A DNA stretch of 64,000 nucleotides from Gnetum montanum (GCA_015680685.1 MNCI01036143.1:1-64000); one strand, 5' to 3'; positions 10,641-23,278 are shown, counted from the stretch's first letter. A program made the numbers and translations. Notes: generated by a model not told the origin, from the letters alone.

Positions 10641-13600
10641 TGAATCTACAATTATTAATTGGTCCGAGAAAGATTTTTTTGAATTGGGCTTGCAATAATC
10701 CTTTTTTGTTTTTATTTTTTGGATGGAATTTTGTTATACATTGTCTACCAAGGAGCATGATTGTAGTGGTTGTTTAATATAAATATTCTTTCTCAGCCTT
10801 ACATTAATTTTCTACCTATGGATTGTTTTACCTTGTAAGGGACTCCTGAAATTTATCGACAATTTCCCTTATAAATAGAACCTTCTCAATTGCTAATCTT
10901 TTTATTTTGAATAACACATTTTGGTGCTACAGCAAGTCAAAATTGCAAACTGTTGTTCTTATAGGTGCAATGTTTTTCCATGTGCTAGTTTTTCATAAAT
11001 ATTTCATGATATATTTTCAAGTGAGAAAAGTTATTTGCATTTATCTAAATACGATTAACGGTGGTGACAATTCAAGTGTTGTGTTTGAATCATAGGTACA
11101 AGTATTATGAATTTATATGTATATATGTTAAAACATTAAATTGATCAAAGGAGTAGATCTGTCTAGTATTGTCTAAGCATCTAAGAAAATTGGAGTTTAA
11201 CATGCTGTAATATTACCCAGAAGAAATAACTGTATAGTGTTGAAATTATTGGATAAAGTTAATTCCCATGTATAGTTTGAGTTTTAAAATCATTGAATAA
11301 AGTTTGCACATTGGCCACCTTAATAAGAATGGGCTTTATGTTTCAAGATCTTGATTATCTTTACTTTTCAACAAGGCATCAGTTTTGTTGGCTATTATTC
11401 TATTAAAAAGAATGGATTTAATACTTTAATTTATTGTCCAATCCATAATTGCACCCCTCATCCACTTCACCTATTCCTCTATTTCAAGAATTTAGGATCC
11501 CTCCCCGTGTGTTGATGAGAATTTGGGTTGTGCCAATGTCTCTTCAATGCAGTTCAAACCCTATTGTTAGTTCAATAGGTATTGAATACGCTTCATTCCT
11601 GCCTAAGCAAAATGATCAGGTGCCATTTTTGTATGCAAATGTGATTCAAACATAGTCTAAGTACCTATTAGGTTGAGTGAATTTGTGGACTATTTGGTTG
11701 AGCGAATTTGTGTAGTAATGAATATCGGTAATGAAATCTAAAAAGAATACGAATACAAAATGAAATGAAAATTGCAAGTTAATATTAATTGGAAGATTCA
11801 TTCATAGAAATATTGATAGAGTCAACTAAAATCAAATAATTTTAAATGAAACTTGCACAATTAGCATTTGGCAACCAACATACCCTAAGGTACTATTGGA
11901 TTGACTAATGCAAGGAGTGTCATATTGTGTGGTTTTATAGTTTTGTTTTTGGTTTTTATCACAGGTGATTTTCTTGTAGTTCTAGAGTTTTATTTTTGCA
12001 TATTGTCACAAGTGATTTTCTCTCATTGTAACCCCTTCGTGTGGTGTCTTGCCTAAGGAGAAACCTTGTCAAAACCAATTAAAACACAAGTAATTTTGAG
12101 TGGAATTTGCACAACTAGAATTCAACCAACCAACTAGACCAAGGTGTTTACTTTTGATTGACTAATACCTTACTATTATTATTGTGTGGTCTTATAGTTT
12201 ATTTTTGTTTTTCGTTACAAGTGGTTTTCTTGTAGTCTAAGAGTTTTGTTTTTGCTTATTCTCATAAGTGATTTTCTAATGGTTTTATAGCTTTATTTTT
12301 ACTTATTGCCATTAATGATTTTCTCTTGTTGTAACCCTTCTATATTATATCTTGCGTAAGGAGCATTCTTTGAAATCATACTACTACTACATTACTTTGG
12401 TAGAAGTTAACATGAACATGATATGTTGTTTCAAGTGCAAAGGAAAGGATGTCAAAACATCTAGCAAACTTACAACTCACAAATTACAAGGCTCATATTC
12501 TAACCAACCAAGTAATGCCTCGAGGGCAATTACATGCTTTGATGAGCTAAGCAATAGGTAATGGAAACAAAAGAAACCTAATTTATTCAATCTTGTTCTA
12601 TCCCTAATTGATTTATGAGATTGATTTATTTTTATTTTTGATTGATTTATTGCTATTCTTATTTCTTGTTTTTCTTTTAAAATGTTACATCATGAAGTTG
12701 AAACACATAATTCACTGGAACCTAATGAACATTATGCATTTGGTTATAATATAATGTTCAAATTAAAAAGTATGAATTTATGCATTTTATTTGTTACTTA
12801 CCATTCTAGGATCAAACTATCTCTTAAGAGATGGGGATGATTTTATTTGTTACTTAACATTCTAGGAATAAACTATCTTTTACGAGATGTACATGATTTT
12901 ATTAAAAAGGTGGAGAAGATAGATTTAGACAAAGATGGAGAAGAATACCATTTCAAGTAGATCTAGGAAGCTCAGGTGAGAACAGAAATGACTTTTAAGT
13001 TTATGTTTGCACGTTTATTGACAAATCAACTCCACATATGTTATGTATTTTTTTTATGTGATTGTAATGTAAATTCACAAACAATTGGAAAATTGGTATC
13101 ACATATTCAAATGGACTAAGCTGTACCTTTGTATTTGTGATACTGTCTTAGCTCTACCAATATAGATCGATTTACCTTGTCACGGTTCCATAAATTTGCA
13201 AACCAAGGGTTAGAACATTGGTATTACCTTATTGTCCCATTGTCCCACTACAAGCATAGCCTTCTATGCATGGTTTTCAAAGGTCAAGAACCTTATCAAT
13301 GATATTATAATATTGTTATGAATGATATTTAACCAACCCATTAATGGAAGATACCACCATACATTTCCATTTAGCAACTGTTGCAATGAAAGACCTAGCA
13401 TGAACAATTTGGGTTTACATCTTGGCTAAATGTTTATTTGTTTCTTTACCTAGAATGGTTAAAAAAAAAGAATTTTTATGTTTCTGCATTATGTACATAG
13501 AATTGCATTAGAACCCAAGCTTATTTCATTCTTAAAGCTTTCTAAAATCCAAAATCTATGCATAATATTGTTTTCTATATAGTTGCATACTAAAATTTAT

Positions 13601-13880
13601 ACTGTCAAAGTATTAAACTTTTACATGGTAAAGAAGGATTTTGCAACTGCAACTAGAGCATTCATTACATCCTACAAAAATAAGTAGAACACAAAATTAA
13701 CATGCCCTCATGTAGCACAACAATGAAAAATGCAAAACTTTAAGAATCTATTGCATTTTTTACAACATAACCTGCAACTATCTTGATGGGTTGCAGTAGT
13801 CAATAAACCTTCCTCTTTCCTATGATACACTTTTGTTTTATGGTTTGTTTTAATCTTCTTTGTGAATAATATTTTGAATT
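10641..13880. other. AT-rich spacer with one local tandem repeat
   Basis: This 3.2-kb stretch holds no gene that I can support. Short open stretches (for example 11,449-11,655 and 12,352-12,561) are not related to any family I know. The only clear structure is the degenerate tandem repeat at 11,848-12,360. Confidence 0.45.
11848..12360 (+). repeat. Degenerate tandem repeat, period about 255 bp
   Basis: Two diverged units follow one another. Matching marks are 'TTGCACAATTAGCATT' at 11,853 against 'TTGCACAACTAGAATT' at 12,107, and 'GTGTGGTTTTATAGTTT' against 'GTGTGGTCTTATAGTTT'. Within each unit a shorter motif (a TTTTATTTTTGC-like run followed by AGTGATTTTCT) is repeated again. Confidence 0.6.
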
Positions 13881-13899
13881 TTTATAATAGGCCTATAGG

Positions 13900-16862
13900 A
13901 TCAATGTCATTTGAAGAATATTTGCTTTTTGAAGAGTAAGAAGGACATGGAGAAAAATCATAATATCAATTATTAAAAAGAAAGTTTCAGAAAAAGCTAT
14001 GGACTATAGTAAATGTTAAAGGAAAATATTCTAGAGGGAAGTATAGTAGCTCAGGAAGCAAATCATGGATTTGTCCTTACTGCAACATAAATAGAAGTAG
14101 TTTTGTTGCACGTGTTAGATATCAATTACTTGGAATTGGGAAAAAAGAGCAAATTATGGTGTGTAAAAGAATACCAAAGTCTAAGAAAAAAGATCTCATT
14201 AAGCAATTCAAACATTTTGATGCCATGTCCACCACCAAAAATACAAATGCACATACAAATGTTAGTAATTCAATGCCAAATACTAATTTAGAAAGAATGT
14301 TTGATTCTTCAAATAGAAAAAATGTGGATATAGCTATAGAAAGTCTTTTTTATGCATGTGACATGCCTTTTAACATTGCTAAGTCTCCTTATTTTAAACA
14401 AGTCATATAGATGATAAATTCTGCTTCAAAAGGGTATGTGCCACTTTGTTATGAAAAAATTAGAACAACATTTTTAATTAAAGAAAAAACTCGAGTTGAG
14501 GCAAATTTAAGAGACATAAAGGATAGTTGGTCTATTACAGGTGTTTCTATTTTATCATATGGGTGGACAAACATTACTAACAAACCACTTATTAATATCC
14601 TTACATCATCTCCAAAAGGTATTATTTTTATAAAGTCACATAACACTTCAGGAAATGTTAAAAATGTTGTTTATCTAATAGAACTACTTCGTGAGGTTAT
14701 AAATACAATAAAAAGAAATAATATTGTGCAAATTATCATAAATAATGCTTCAAATAATGTGTTGGAAGGAGAGATGATAGAGGATGAATATTCAAATATT
14801 TTTTGGACTCCATGTGCAACATATTACTCGAATATGCTATTAAAAGATATTCATGCTAGTGTTGATGGATATCTAAAGTTGTAGCAAATGGTAAAAAAAT
14901 TCAGCAATTTATCACTAATCATTCATTATCACAAGCCATCCGTAGAAAGTACTTCTCTTTACAATTATGAAAATATGCAGAAACTAGGTTTGCCTCATAA
15001 TTTATTATGATTGAATATTTTTTTAAAGTGAAATGATATCTTAGGGAAATGGTAATTTCAGTAGTGGGAAAGGCAAAACATTTCATCAAGTATTAATTCA
15101 AGTTTATGTGAAGAAATTGTTGATTTTATTGTTGGAGGTAGTAGAAAATTATTTTGACAACATGTTGAAGTTGCTTTAAAAAACTTTTATCCCATCTATG
15201 AGGTTTTGAGACTTTGTGATAGTAGTTCCCCATCCATGGCAAAAGTTTTTGAAAAAATGAATCAAATGAGAGAATCATTGTTTTAGATTTTATAAAATGA
15301 TTCATTTTTTTTATTAGCATACAAAGGATTTAGTATGGGAATGCTTCATTCTACCCTTCATTTTATTGGGTTTTTTCTTAATCCAATATGGTTTCATAAA
15401 AGGCCATGATAGATGAAAAAGTTAACAAAGGTTGGAAAATTATTGGGTTTTTTCTTAATCCAAAATGGTTTCATGAAAGGCCATGAGAGATGAAAAAGTT
15501 AACAAAGGTTGGAAAACTTAGATTGATCGATGTAGAGAAGATCGTGTAGAGATAAAGAAAGAATATGACATTTATATCAAATTAGAGGGAGATTTTGCAC
15601 ATCCTGATTGTGCATATGATTCTGAAATATTAAATATTTTTACATTTTGGAATTACTATGGAACTCAAACTCCATTACTAAAGAAGGTAGCAATTTGTGT
15701 TTTATCTCAAATAAGTTTTCTTTTTTAAATTTTACTTAGAATATATTTATAAATATTTTTTTTGTAAATTGAATATTTAATAACATTAATATTTCCTTTT
15801 CTCATGTTTGTTGCCTCTCTTTCTACATATTGATGAATTTTAATATATAGTAAAACTCATTATCTACTTAATATATAGGCTAATAATAAGATAACTTATT
15901 ATTTGAGTTAAATTTTTAAACAACAATTTCAACAACTTGAAAATCATTTAAAAAATATTTCCTTTTCTATGTTCTTTTTAATGTAGGCTTTCGTTAATGC
16001 GTGTTGATGTTATTTTTTAAACATTTCAATTCATTGTTTTGATAGTTTTATTTACATAAAAATATAAACAAAAAACAAAATATTTAACTTAATGGAGATA
16101 GACAAATTATATTTTGGTTGAACTGTTCTAAAGTTTTTTCTTCCTACATATAATTGCTCCAAACAAAACTTCTGAAGTTTCTAAACTATTCAAGAATTTG
16201 GCATAATGCACTACAATCAACATTTGAAATCTTGTCACTTTTTAAATGGAAGCACCTACATTATTTTGCAGCTCAAGTTTAGCAAATGTCTCTTTTAAAG
16301 AATAAAAAAAAAATACTCCTTTATTTGTCTCCTAATTTAATTGACTATCTGAAAATAGATGAAAAATCTCCTTGATGGTCTAAGGTCTCAAAATCTTTGT
16401 TGTTTCCTTTATTTGAGCTAAAATAACATATTTCTATCTTTATTTTTAATAAAGTTTTTCTCTCTTAGTAATTATGAAAGAAGATAATGAGAATCTTCAT
16501 GCTTATGTAACGAAGACTTTTTAGTAGAATCCTCTTATTAATTTTTTAATTTAATTCATTTCTGTATTATAGGTTTCTAGTGGATCAGCATGTGAAAGAA
16601 ATTGGAGTGAATATGTATTTGTTTACTCAATTAAACACAATAGACTAGGCAGTGCAAAGACTGAAGATTTAGTTTTTGTTCATTCAAATATTAGGTTATT
16701 ATCTTAATCTTCTCAAAGATTACAAAATGGTCCTGATCGAATGTGGGATTATGGAGGATCTATGGATGATGGAGATGATAAACTTGATATGAAAGTTCTA
16801 GATTTTAATTATGAAAATATGTTTGATGGTAGTAAAAATAAAATTGTATATAAAATTAATGG
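13900..16862 (+). pseudogene. hAT-family transposase, decayed, with one intron
   Basis: Parts of a plant hAT transposase lie in order on the plus strand. A BED-finger-like start carries C-x2-C ('SWICPYCNINRSS', about 14,068-14,110). The DUF659 RNase H-fold core spans 14,300-14,884 ('ACDMPFNIAKSPYFK', 'DIKDSWSITGVSILSYGWT', 'IFWTPCATYYSNMLLKDI'). Middle pieces lie at 15,120-15,300 and 15,540-15,710, and the C-terminal hATC dimerisation domain ('SGSACERNWSEY', 'HNRLGSAKTEDLVFVH') at 16,573-16,720. The expected Asp of the DUF659 'S-D-G-W-T' is Tyr here ('SYGWT'), and stops occur at about 14,410 and 14,884, so it cannot act. An intron of 862 bp (15,711-16,572) separates the last two domains. Terminal inverted repeats were not found. 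Confidence 0.85.
15364..15519 (+). repeat. 78-bp tandem duplication within the hAT relic
   Basis: 'ATTGGGTTTTTTCTTAATCC' occurs at 15,364 and again at 15,442, and both are followed by a near-identical 55-60 bp ending 'AACAAAGGTTGGAAAA'. The two copies are nearly identical, so this is a recent local duplication. Confidence 0.85.
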
Positions 16863-17279
16863 TAACAATATCGTATAAACAATATTAAGTATGTTACAAG
16901 TTGTTTATACTAAGTATGTTACAAATTTAGCATGTTAATGTATTGACTTTAATATGTACTGATTTAAAAAATTTTATTTGTGAAGGATCAAAACTTTTCT
17001 TAATATATATTTTTATTTTTTTACTATTTTTTAAAAATATATATATTTTTAAATAATATCTTACAACTTCTCTCTAGGGTAATTGTTCTTCGATACCAAT
17101 AAATAAAAATATTGTAAATTTTTATATAAATAAATCATTGTATTGTATTGCATTTTAAATTGTTTTTCTACAAACAAAGAAATATACACATAATTTTACT
17201 AAAATATAAAAATTACATTTTAAATTGTTTTTCCATAAACAAAGAAATATACACAATTTTACTAAAATGTAAAAATTGC
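16863..17279. other. AT-rich spacer
   Basis: Includes a partly duplicated stretch ('AACAAAGAAATATACACA' at about 17,175 and again at about 17,237). Otherwise nothing is recognised. Confidence 0.4.
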
Positions 17280-17827
17280 TAAAGTTACTGGTTCGGTCTT
17301 TTTAGCAGCCTAATTTTTTGCTGTTCTCGATGCCGTTGCTGTCACGTTTCTGCTCCGGTAACTATGCTTAATAGTTACCGGTGTACCTGCGTGTTGCATT
17401 ATGTTAGAATACCATTGTGCTTCCGCAGCCTCTATCTGCACGCGAATTGCATCTCTCTGAACAAGACCTAATAACAGGCATTGGTATGCACATGATAACA
17501 AAGAGCGCACTGGCTTTCACCAGTGTTTTACTCTGCGGTGTTAATGAAGCTCAGAACGATAATTCTGGCAATTCCATTGTCAAATGTTTGAAAAAGAATT
17601 CGATCATGAGGAAATCGTTCTCAATGGGATCGCTGGAGTCGTGGCAAGCACAATCTATGAACCTGACAAACAAGGGAATCTGGTTCAGGCCTTTTACTCC
17701 GCGTTGCCAAGTTGTTGCCTCTCCGGTGGTATTTTATTGATGCAATACAAACCACAGTAAAACACTGCATGTGTGCGACAGAAAGACTGACACAAATGGG
17801 TAGCGGCGGTCGTCTAGCTATGCGGCA

Positions 17828-18622
17828 TCAACAGTGGCAGGTTTCCTGGTGGGCCGCAAGAGCGATGATGGCGACGCGGCAATGATGGAGCAGAAGCAGT
17901 GGGCTAGTTGCTGTGGCATGGACTGGGGCTGCGCGATGTAGGCCTGCGTGGCCCTGAAAATTGTTGCATGGCCTGCAAAATTTTTTATTTAATTTTGCCC
18001 AACAAGTGCTGCAAGGCTTTGGCGCACTGGGTGACGGTGGCCAGGCGAGGACGAAGCCACCATTAATGCTAGGCCGCGCACTATCATGCAGCTCAACAGG
18101 TGCAGCCACAATCATCATCACTCCCTTGGTCATACTTTCACCCGTGCCTTTGACTTTCTGGACTTCCCTCATCAGCAACATTTCACCTTCTACAACGGAT
18201 TTTCCAGTCACCAACAAACTCTGCAATGCCTCATGCATGTTGCAATTGGTCCGCGTACTTTGGGCATGTTTTTGCTGGAGCATCGTCATAGGATTCGGAT
18301 TGTTGCATGTGATTTGCGGTATTTGTTTTGTCTGTATAGCAGGCAGATTGGCAGATACAAGTACGTGGGTGTAGGCGTTACAGCAATTCCAATTTAACAC
18401 GTGCTGCTTCATTCTTTGCAAGTGGGCAAATGGCATGGACTGGAATGACCCATTGACAATGAGAAAGGAGAACGATAAAGCCTTAACCGATGGATGGGAT
18501 CTCAAGTGTGAAAATGTGCCAACTTTTCCATGGGCTTTCGAGCACAAGAAGCAAGGATTTAAACCCTTTTTTTTGTGCCTATTCCTTATAATGCACTCAC
18601 GGTTTTTTCTATGCCATGACAA
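17828..18622 (-). other. Long open frame of unknown status (264 codons)
   Basis: An uninterrupted minus-strand frame lies in the GC-richer block of element F. Its product would be Cys-, His- and Ser-rich with no domain that I recognise. The other strand is also open over much of the same span (17,961-18,374 and 18,086-18,397), as expected when GC content rises and stops become rare. I consider it unlikely to be a gene. Confidence 0.15.
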
Positions 18623-18644
18623 TAATAATAATAATAATAATAAA
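18621..18644 (+). repeat. (AAT)n microsatellite
   Basis: Eight consecutive AAT-type triplets, just inside element F. Confidence 0.95.
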
Positions 18645-18869
18645 TTATTTTAAAAAGAAAGGGAATTTATGGAACAATTCTTCAAAGTCTCATATGAATT
18701 GAATACTTGTCGATTATGGTGGTTATAATTAATCACCATGGTGGTTGTAACTACCAAATTGAACACTTGGCAATTATAGCATTTAACTTTATGGTGATTA
18801 TAACCAAACTCTATAATGTTTGTAACTCACCCTAATTTTTCATGATATTTGTAACTACCTAGAAATCAC

Positions 18870-18876
18870 TATAAAA
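18870..18876 (+). promoter_or_regulatory. TATA box of element F
   Basis: TATAAAA followed by 'GGGCTTCAAGGGT', at the place equivalent to the minus-strand TATA of the family III insertion. Confidence 0.55.
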
Positions 18877-19999
18877 GGGCTTCAAGGGTAGAATTCAAGA
18901 TGGAAGAAACTTGGGAGAAATATAATGAAGATTGTAAAGCATGGCTTGCTAAAGACATCACTTCGATTGCTTTGTTTTAATCTTGTGAGTTCTTTTCTTT
19001 CCATTTTGTCTTAGTTTCTTAGCTAATGGTTTAGATAGTATCGTATTTGGCATTCAATTTTGGGATTTTCTGGATTGCTCTTATAGCTCTATTTTCATGC
19101 AATTCAAGACTTCTAGTTGGTTGCCATATAAGAGATTATGTTATCTTTGAAAAGCATCTTAAGCAATTTAACAATAATATCTTTATAAAATTGCTTATTT
19201 GAGTCTAGAGGGTCTAGAAAAATATTTGATACTTTGGGGTGACTTGAAATAGCTTCATTTTTTAAAGGTCTATTGCCTTAATATTTCAATCTTGAAATTG
19301 TCAAATTTTTTTTGCTAGCTCTATTATTTGTGATTCTTGGCGACTATTGACTAGCCAAATAATAGCTTGTACTTTGTTGTTACAAAGTATTTTAGTAGTT
19401 CATAAGATTGTCTTTTACGAAATTGTTTGTTGAGCTCAAAAGGTTTGGACAATTCGTAATACTTAGATTCAATTGAAATAAATTTATTGTGAAGTGTTTC
19501 TTCATATTTGATTTATCTTGCCTAAATGTTTGAGATTTCACACAAATTTGCTTTCTTTTCTTCTTTCTTTAAAATCCATTGAATCTCACTCTACTTCTAG
19601 TTTTCTTTTGGAACTTTATCTCTGGGGAAAATTAGGAGTAGATTGCGACAGAATTGTGTTTAAGCATTTTTGTGAAATTTTATTTGTTTCAAATAATGTA
19701 CTATAGGGATTATATAAACTAAGTGACTTGACAAAATAGGAATCTTTAATGGATCATAGTATTTGACAAGGTTAGCTGAATTTCTATTATAATAGCCAAT
19801 TACAGTTTCATATACAAACCCAACCATTTCAACATTCACAAAAACAAATACACATTTATGCATAGTTTGATCTATAACCATTAAGTTTATTTGAAGGTAT
19901 CTAGGCCTTGGTGTTGTCAGAGATCAGCAAGCACCTAAACTTAAGTTTGAAGAAACACCTTCATTTTCCTATGATCCTAGTCGAACACTCGAAGGTAAA

Positions 20000-22350
20000 A
20001 CATTGGCAATTCCAAATGGTCACCAATAAATGCACACTACCCCAAATGTCAAATGGTTTCCTTGCCAACATTTATAGAAAGCATCATCAACAAGGTTAAG
20101 GTTGCCAACAAGGGGAGATTGTCCCACCTGACATGAGTAACTAGATCCCACAAGTCCTAGTTATGGTAGAACATGGTGCAATCCAACTTAAACATCAGCA
20201 TCATCCCCATTGCGGCACACATTTCCTTCCACAAATGGCATCCCTAAGAGGTAATTTAATGTGGTGCCTACAAAGGAGCAGCATGGAGAATTAGCTCATT
20301 CCACATGCACTAGGGGAACCACAAGATAGTAACCATCAAAGTATTTCCATGAAATTTCCTGGCAAAATGAAGCCCAAAAGCCAACCAAATGCTTACCATA
20401 AAAAGGCAAAGAGAGATGAAGTGTTGTAGCATTTTATATTTTGCTTGGTAGAGGGAGCAAGATGCATGAATGAAAAGGCCATGCTCCAAAGGAACACATG
20501 GACCAAAAGTGCACCTTGGGAAATGAGCTAGATGAAAAAATTAATTTCCTTAGGAAGACATCCCTTCTAAATAACTCGCCACCCAAGCACTATTACGTAC
20601 TTTTGACATAACGTTTCTCATGGAAATACATGTAATGCCCTAGCCTAGATGAGCTTTTAAGTGTGGTTGCAAATGTTCCACTAGAGATGCACATCATGAC
20701 TTTGTGCATTCCACGATTGGTACTTGTGCCTAATTATTGATATCCACAAAACATCTTCATAATTATCTTGCATAATTTGGTTAATGAGGCCCTAGTATCC
20801 AAGCATAATCAAGTCTTCAAAAGCCAACATTCCAAGCTCATAATCCTAGGCCATGCAACCTTCTCCCAGCATACAAGATGTTATTGATGATCCCTTTTTA
20901 CTCCTAACTAAATGAAATGTCAAATGATCTGGTTGACTTTGTTAATGACCTCCTTCAGTAGGGAGGCAATAGAGGCAATATACTTGGCCATGGAAAAAGG
21001 GAAAAAGAAGCAAGATGAACCCTTTCTTTACTTGCTAGGAATCTAGAAGTCCAATGCTCCATGCTAGACTAAATCCTCTAGAAAAAATGAGACCAGGATG
21101 TAGTCTTCCTTTAAGCATACATAAGGATTCCTTGGTAGGAATCCTGTTGAATCCTGGGGGGATCCCCAACATGTGGCATATTTTTCCCTTCATAATTCCC
21201 TCTATGTTGAAGAAGTTGGCTATAAACTTATCCTAGTTAATAGTCAACCCTAGCTTCTGAGACACATAGCCAAGAGCTTAGGAAATAACCATCACCTGTG
21301 GCATATCTAACTTCATCACTGTGGCTAGTGATGTATGTGATCCTTTTGACATTTAGACCCTAGATCCCTTTGAACCTACAATACTGAATCATGGTATCCA
21401 TAGCAATAATAATGAGGTATGTCAAGAGGGGTTCCCTTGGTGCAGTTTCCTACGAGGGGAGGAAAACTTTCAAAACCTCTTGTTAATGTAAAAAGAGAAG
21501 GCCCTTGTGGTTTGGATGTTGATGCACATGTTTACAAAATTGGGATGAAAGCCTTTTCTTAATATGATCTCTTTAAGGGAATCCCATGATCGTATCGTAA
21601 GCTTTGGCAATATTGACCTTAAGAAACATACTTGGGAATTTGGCCTTATGAACAAACTACATGATCTCATGGAGCAATAGGATTTGGTCTTAAATAAATC
21701 ACTCTTTAACAAACCCAACTTGTTGAACACCAATAAGAGCTGGCATGAGAGGTTGCATCCTCCTAACAAGGATCTTCATAAAGAGTTTAAGATATTACAC
21801 ACCATGATGGCTCTGAAGTAAGCTAGATGTGTAGGGTTTTGAACCATGGGCACTAGAAAAATCCTTGAATAATTGATCTATTTTTGACCTAGCTCCACTT
21901 GAGCATAAGGTTAGAAACATCAACAATATTATTATCTAGAAAATTGATTGGCCATCCATCAAGCCCTTCCACATTTCATAAAAAAAATGACCTTAGAGAG
22001 CTATTGCATGGTTAGGGAGGCCAATAATATGTCATTAACCTTCCTTTGGATGACCCGATGGATGGAGATCATGATAGGGGAGAAGTTGTTCCATCCCTTG
22101 CCCAAATTTCAAACCAAAATTACTATAGGACCTACATAATTACTTATGGTTCATGGACCATGATCCCACCATCAAAGATGGAGTGGATCATCTTAATGCC
22201 TTTTGCAACATTTGCTACAATAAAAAATAATTTTATATTCCTATCCTCATCCTTCAACCATCTAGTTCATGATCTTTCATTCTAATATGACTCTTCTTTT
22301 CTTGAAAGCTCTGAGAGTAGGAACAATAGTTCATGTTTGTCTTCCTCCAA
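20000..22350 (-). pseudogene. LINE ORF2 (endonuclease-RT protein) relic
   Basis: On the minus strand the parts of a plant L1 ORF2 follow in order. The pre-RT 'tower' region ('RWLKDEDRNIKLFF', near 22,250) comes first, with one stop before it. A 'GLDGWPINF' (KAPGPDG-like) segment lies near 21,960. RT blocks around 21,760-21,480 include 'GVQQVGFVKE', 'MFLKVNIAKAYDTI' (normally K-x-D-I-x-K-A-Y-D, so the catalytic Asp of this block is Asn here) and 'LLLHEI'. Later pieces near 21,150-21,300 ('ANFFNIEGIMKGKICHMLGI') match the stretch after the polymerase core. Stops and frameshifts are frequent. The 3' end meets element F near 20,000. It is a dead, 5'-truncated or worn copy. Confidence 0.7.
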
Positions 22351-22395
22351 GGGTTTCCCCTATTGTTTCTGATGAGTCATGAATTTTTTGGCTGT

Positions 22396-22463
22396 GATAT
22401 CACACCCATGATATCGTGTACGCGATATCACGACCTAGAGTGATATCGTGTACGCAATATCAC
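22396..22463 (+). promoter_or_regulatory. Palindromic GATATC-CGTG-TACGC cluster in U3
   Basis: GATATCGTGTACGCGATATC (22,410-22,429) is a near-perfect 20-bp palindrome. A second, GATATCGTGTACGCAATATC, follows at 22,442, and a half-site precedes. The cluster sits just upstream of the TATA box and is kept, with changes, in LTRs B and C, so it is probably a protein-binding or hairpin-forming promoter element. Confidence 0.6.
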
Positions 22464-22479
22464 AACCTGTCTACTCATC

Positions 22480-22487
22480 TATAAATA
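22480..22487 (+). promoter_or_regulatory. TATA box of LTR A
   Basis: TATAAATA, at the same place in LTR B (29,767-29,774) and LTR C (63,665-63,672). It probably drives the genomic transcript of family I. Confidence 0.75.
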
Positions 22488-22919
22488 AGAGGTGGGAAAA
22501 TATGGTAGGAAGTTTTTTGTAACTTTTTAAGTTTAAGTTCCTCTCAACCCTTTCCTCCCAGTGCATGCCCGTAGTATAGTGATTGTAATTTTATGACATC
22601 CTTATTCGAGTGTGACGTACTTGGACATGCACATGACTAGTAATAAAGATCGAGATTACTTCCCCATTGCAGCATCCACTTACTTTCATTATTTATTTAA
22701 TTGTTATTTACTACTTTCTTAGTTAATATCTCTTCACCCTTATCTCCTAGTAATGCGGAATGAATATGACTTAATCACAAGCATTCAAGTGTGACTACTT
22801 GGTAACCCAGTAGCGTACTTAGGCCATGTGCTTGGTAATCCCAATGGTAATCATGCAGAAGGTCCAAGATGTGTACAGATGATTAAGGAACAAATGGTCA
22901 TCACACTTAAGCTAGCTTA

Positions 22920-22921
<2 letters not shown>

Positions 22922-22957
<36 letters not shown>
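22922..22957 (+). repeat. (CT)18 microsatellite in LTR A
   Basis: An uninterrupted run of 18 CT units. LTR B has only a short CT run at the same place (about 30,244), so the array expanded in LTR A. Confidence 0.95.
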
Positions 22958-22959
<2 letters not shown>

Positions 22960-23205
22960 GTTTAATTAATATTATTTTCCATCATACTCAGGAGTAGTAC
23001 TAGTGTAGAAACACATCATACACCTCACTCTAGACTAAACCATATGTGACAAAGCTAATACTAGTCCAGGTGGAAAGACAACAAACAACAATCTACGAGT
23101 AACTGTCTAGATACCACAACTAGCCCATCTGCGGAGTTCAACCAGATCGTGTGTGAAACACTCATATTCGTATGGTTAAGTGTAGGGGTACCTTGCCACT
23201 CATCA

Positions 23206-23224
23206 TTGGCATCATTGCCAGGGA
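23206..23224 (+). other. Primer-binding site of family I
   Basis: TTGGCATCATTGCCAGGGA directly after the ACTCATCA end of LTR A. It differs by three transitions plus one change from the TTGGCGCCGTTGCCGGGGA site common in large plant gypsy elements. It primes minus-strand DNA synthesis in live members. Confidence 0.75.
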
Positions 23225-23278
23225 TGGTGCTAGTTATCTAGATTAGTTATATCATACAAGGTTGCTGTATAGAAATTA

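Larger units (their letters stand above)
17280..19990 (+). mobile_element. LTR-like element F (family III relative), probably a solo LTR
   Basis: From about 18,690 to 19,980 this stretch is colinear with the reverse complement of 46,560-45,190, part of the well-bounded family III insertion. Shared marks run in the same order: 'GTAACTACC' with 'CACTTG', TATA followed by 'GGGCTTCAAGGGT', 'GTGGTTTAGATAGTATC' (one base varies), 'TTTGGGATTTT', 'AGGAGTAGATTGCG' and 'GGCCTTGGTGTTG'. Upstream of the TATA box both copies have a GC-richer block, here 17,280-18,620. That block does not align by eye, so the 5' border is uncertain. No gag or pol lies within it. It is probably a solo LTR or a short non-autonomous element, older than the copy at 45,168. 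Confidence 0.6.
22370..23205 (+). mobile_element. LTR A, family I (5' LTR of the outer element)
   Basis: The 836-bp LTR begins TGATGAGT and ends ACTCATCA, a perfect 8-bp terminal inverted repeat. The same unit is found as LTR B (29,642-30,506) and LTR C (from 63,560). Contents in order are three ATATC-GCGT palindromic motifs (22,396-22,463), a TATA box at 22,480-22,487, a conserved body, and a (CT)18 microsatellite. A tRNA-primer site follows directly, which fixes the 3' border. Confidence 0.92.

Noticed and set aside
17828-18622. 264-codon open frame as a gene
   Set aside because: Both strands are open across the same GC-richer block, no domain is recognisable, and the block belongs to an LTR-like element.
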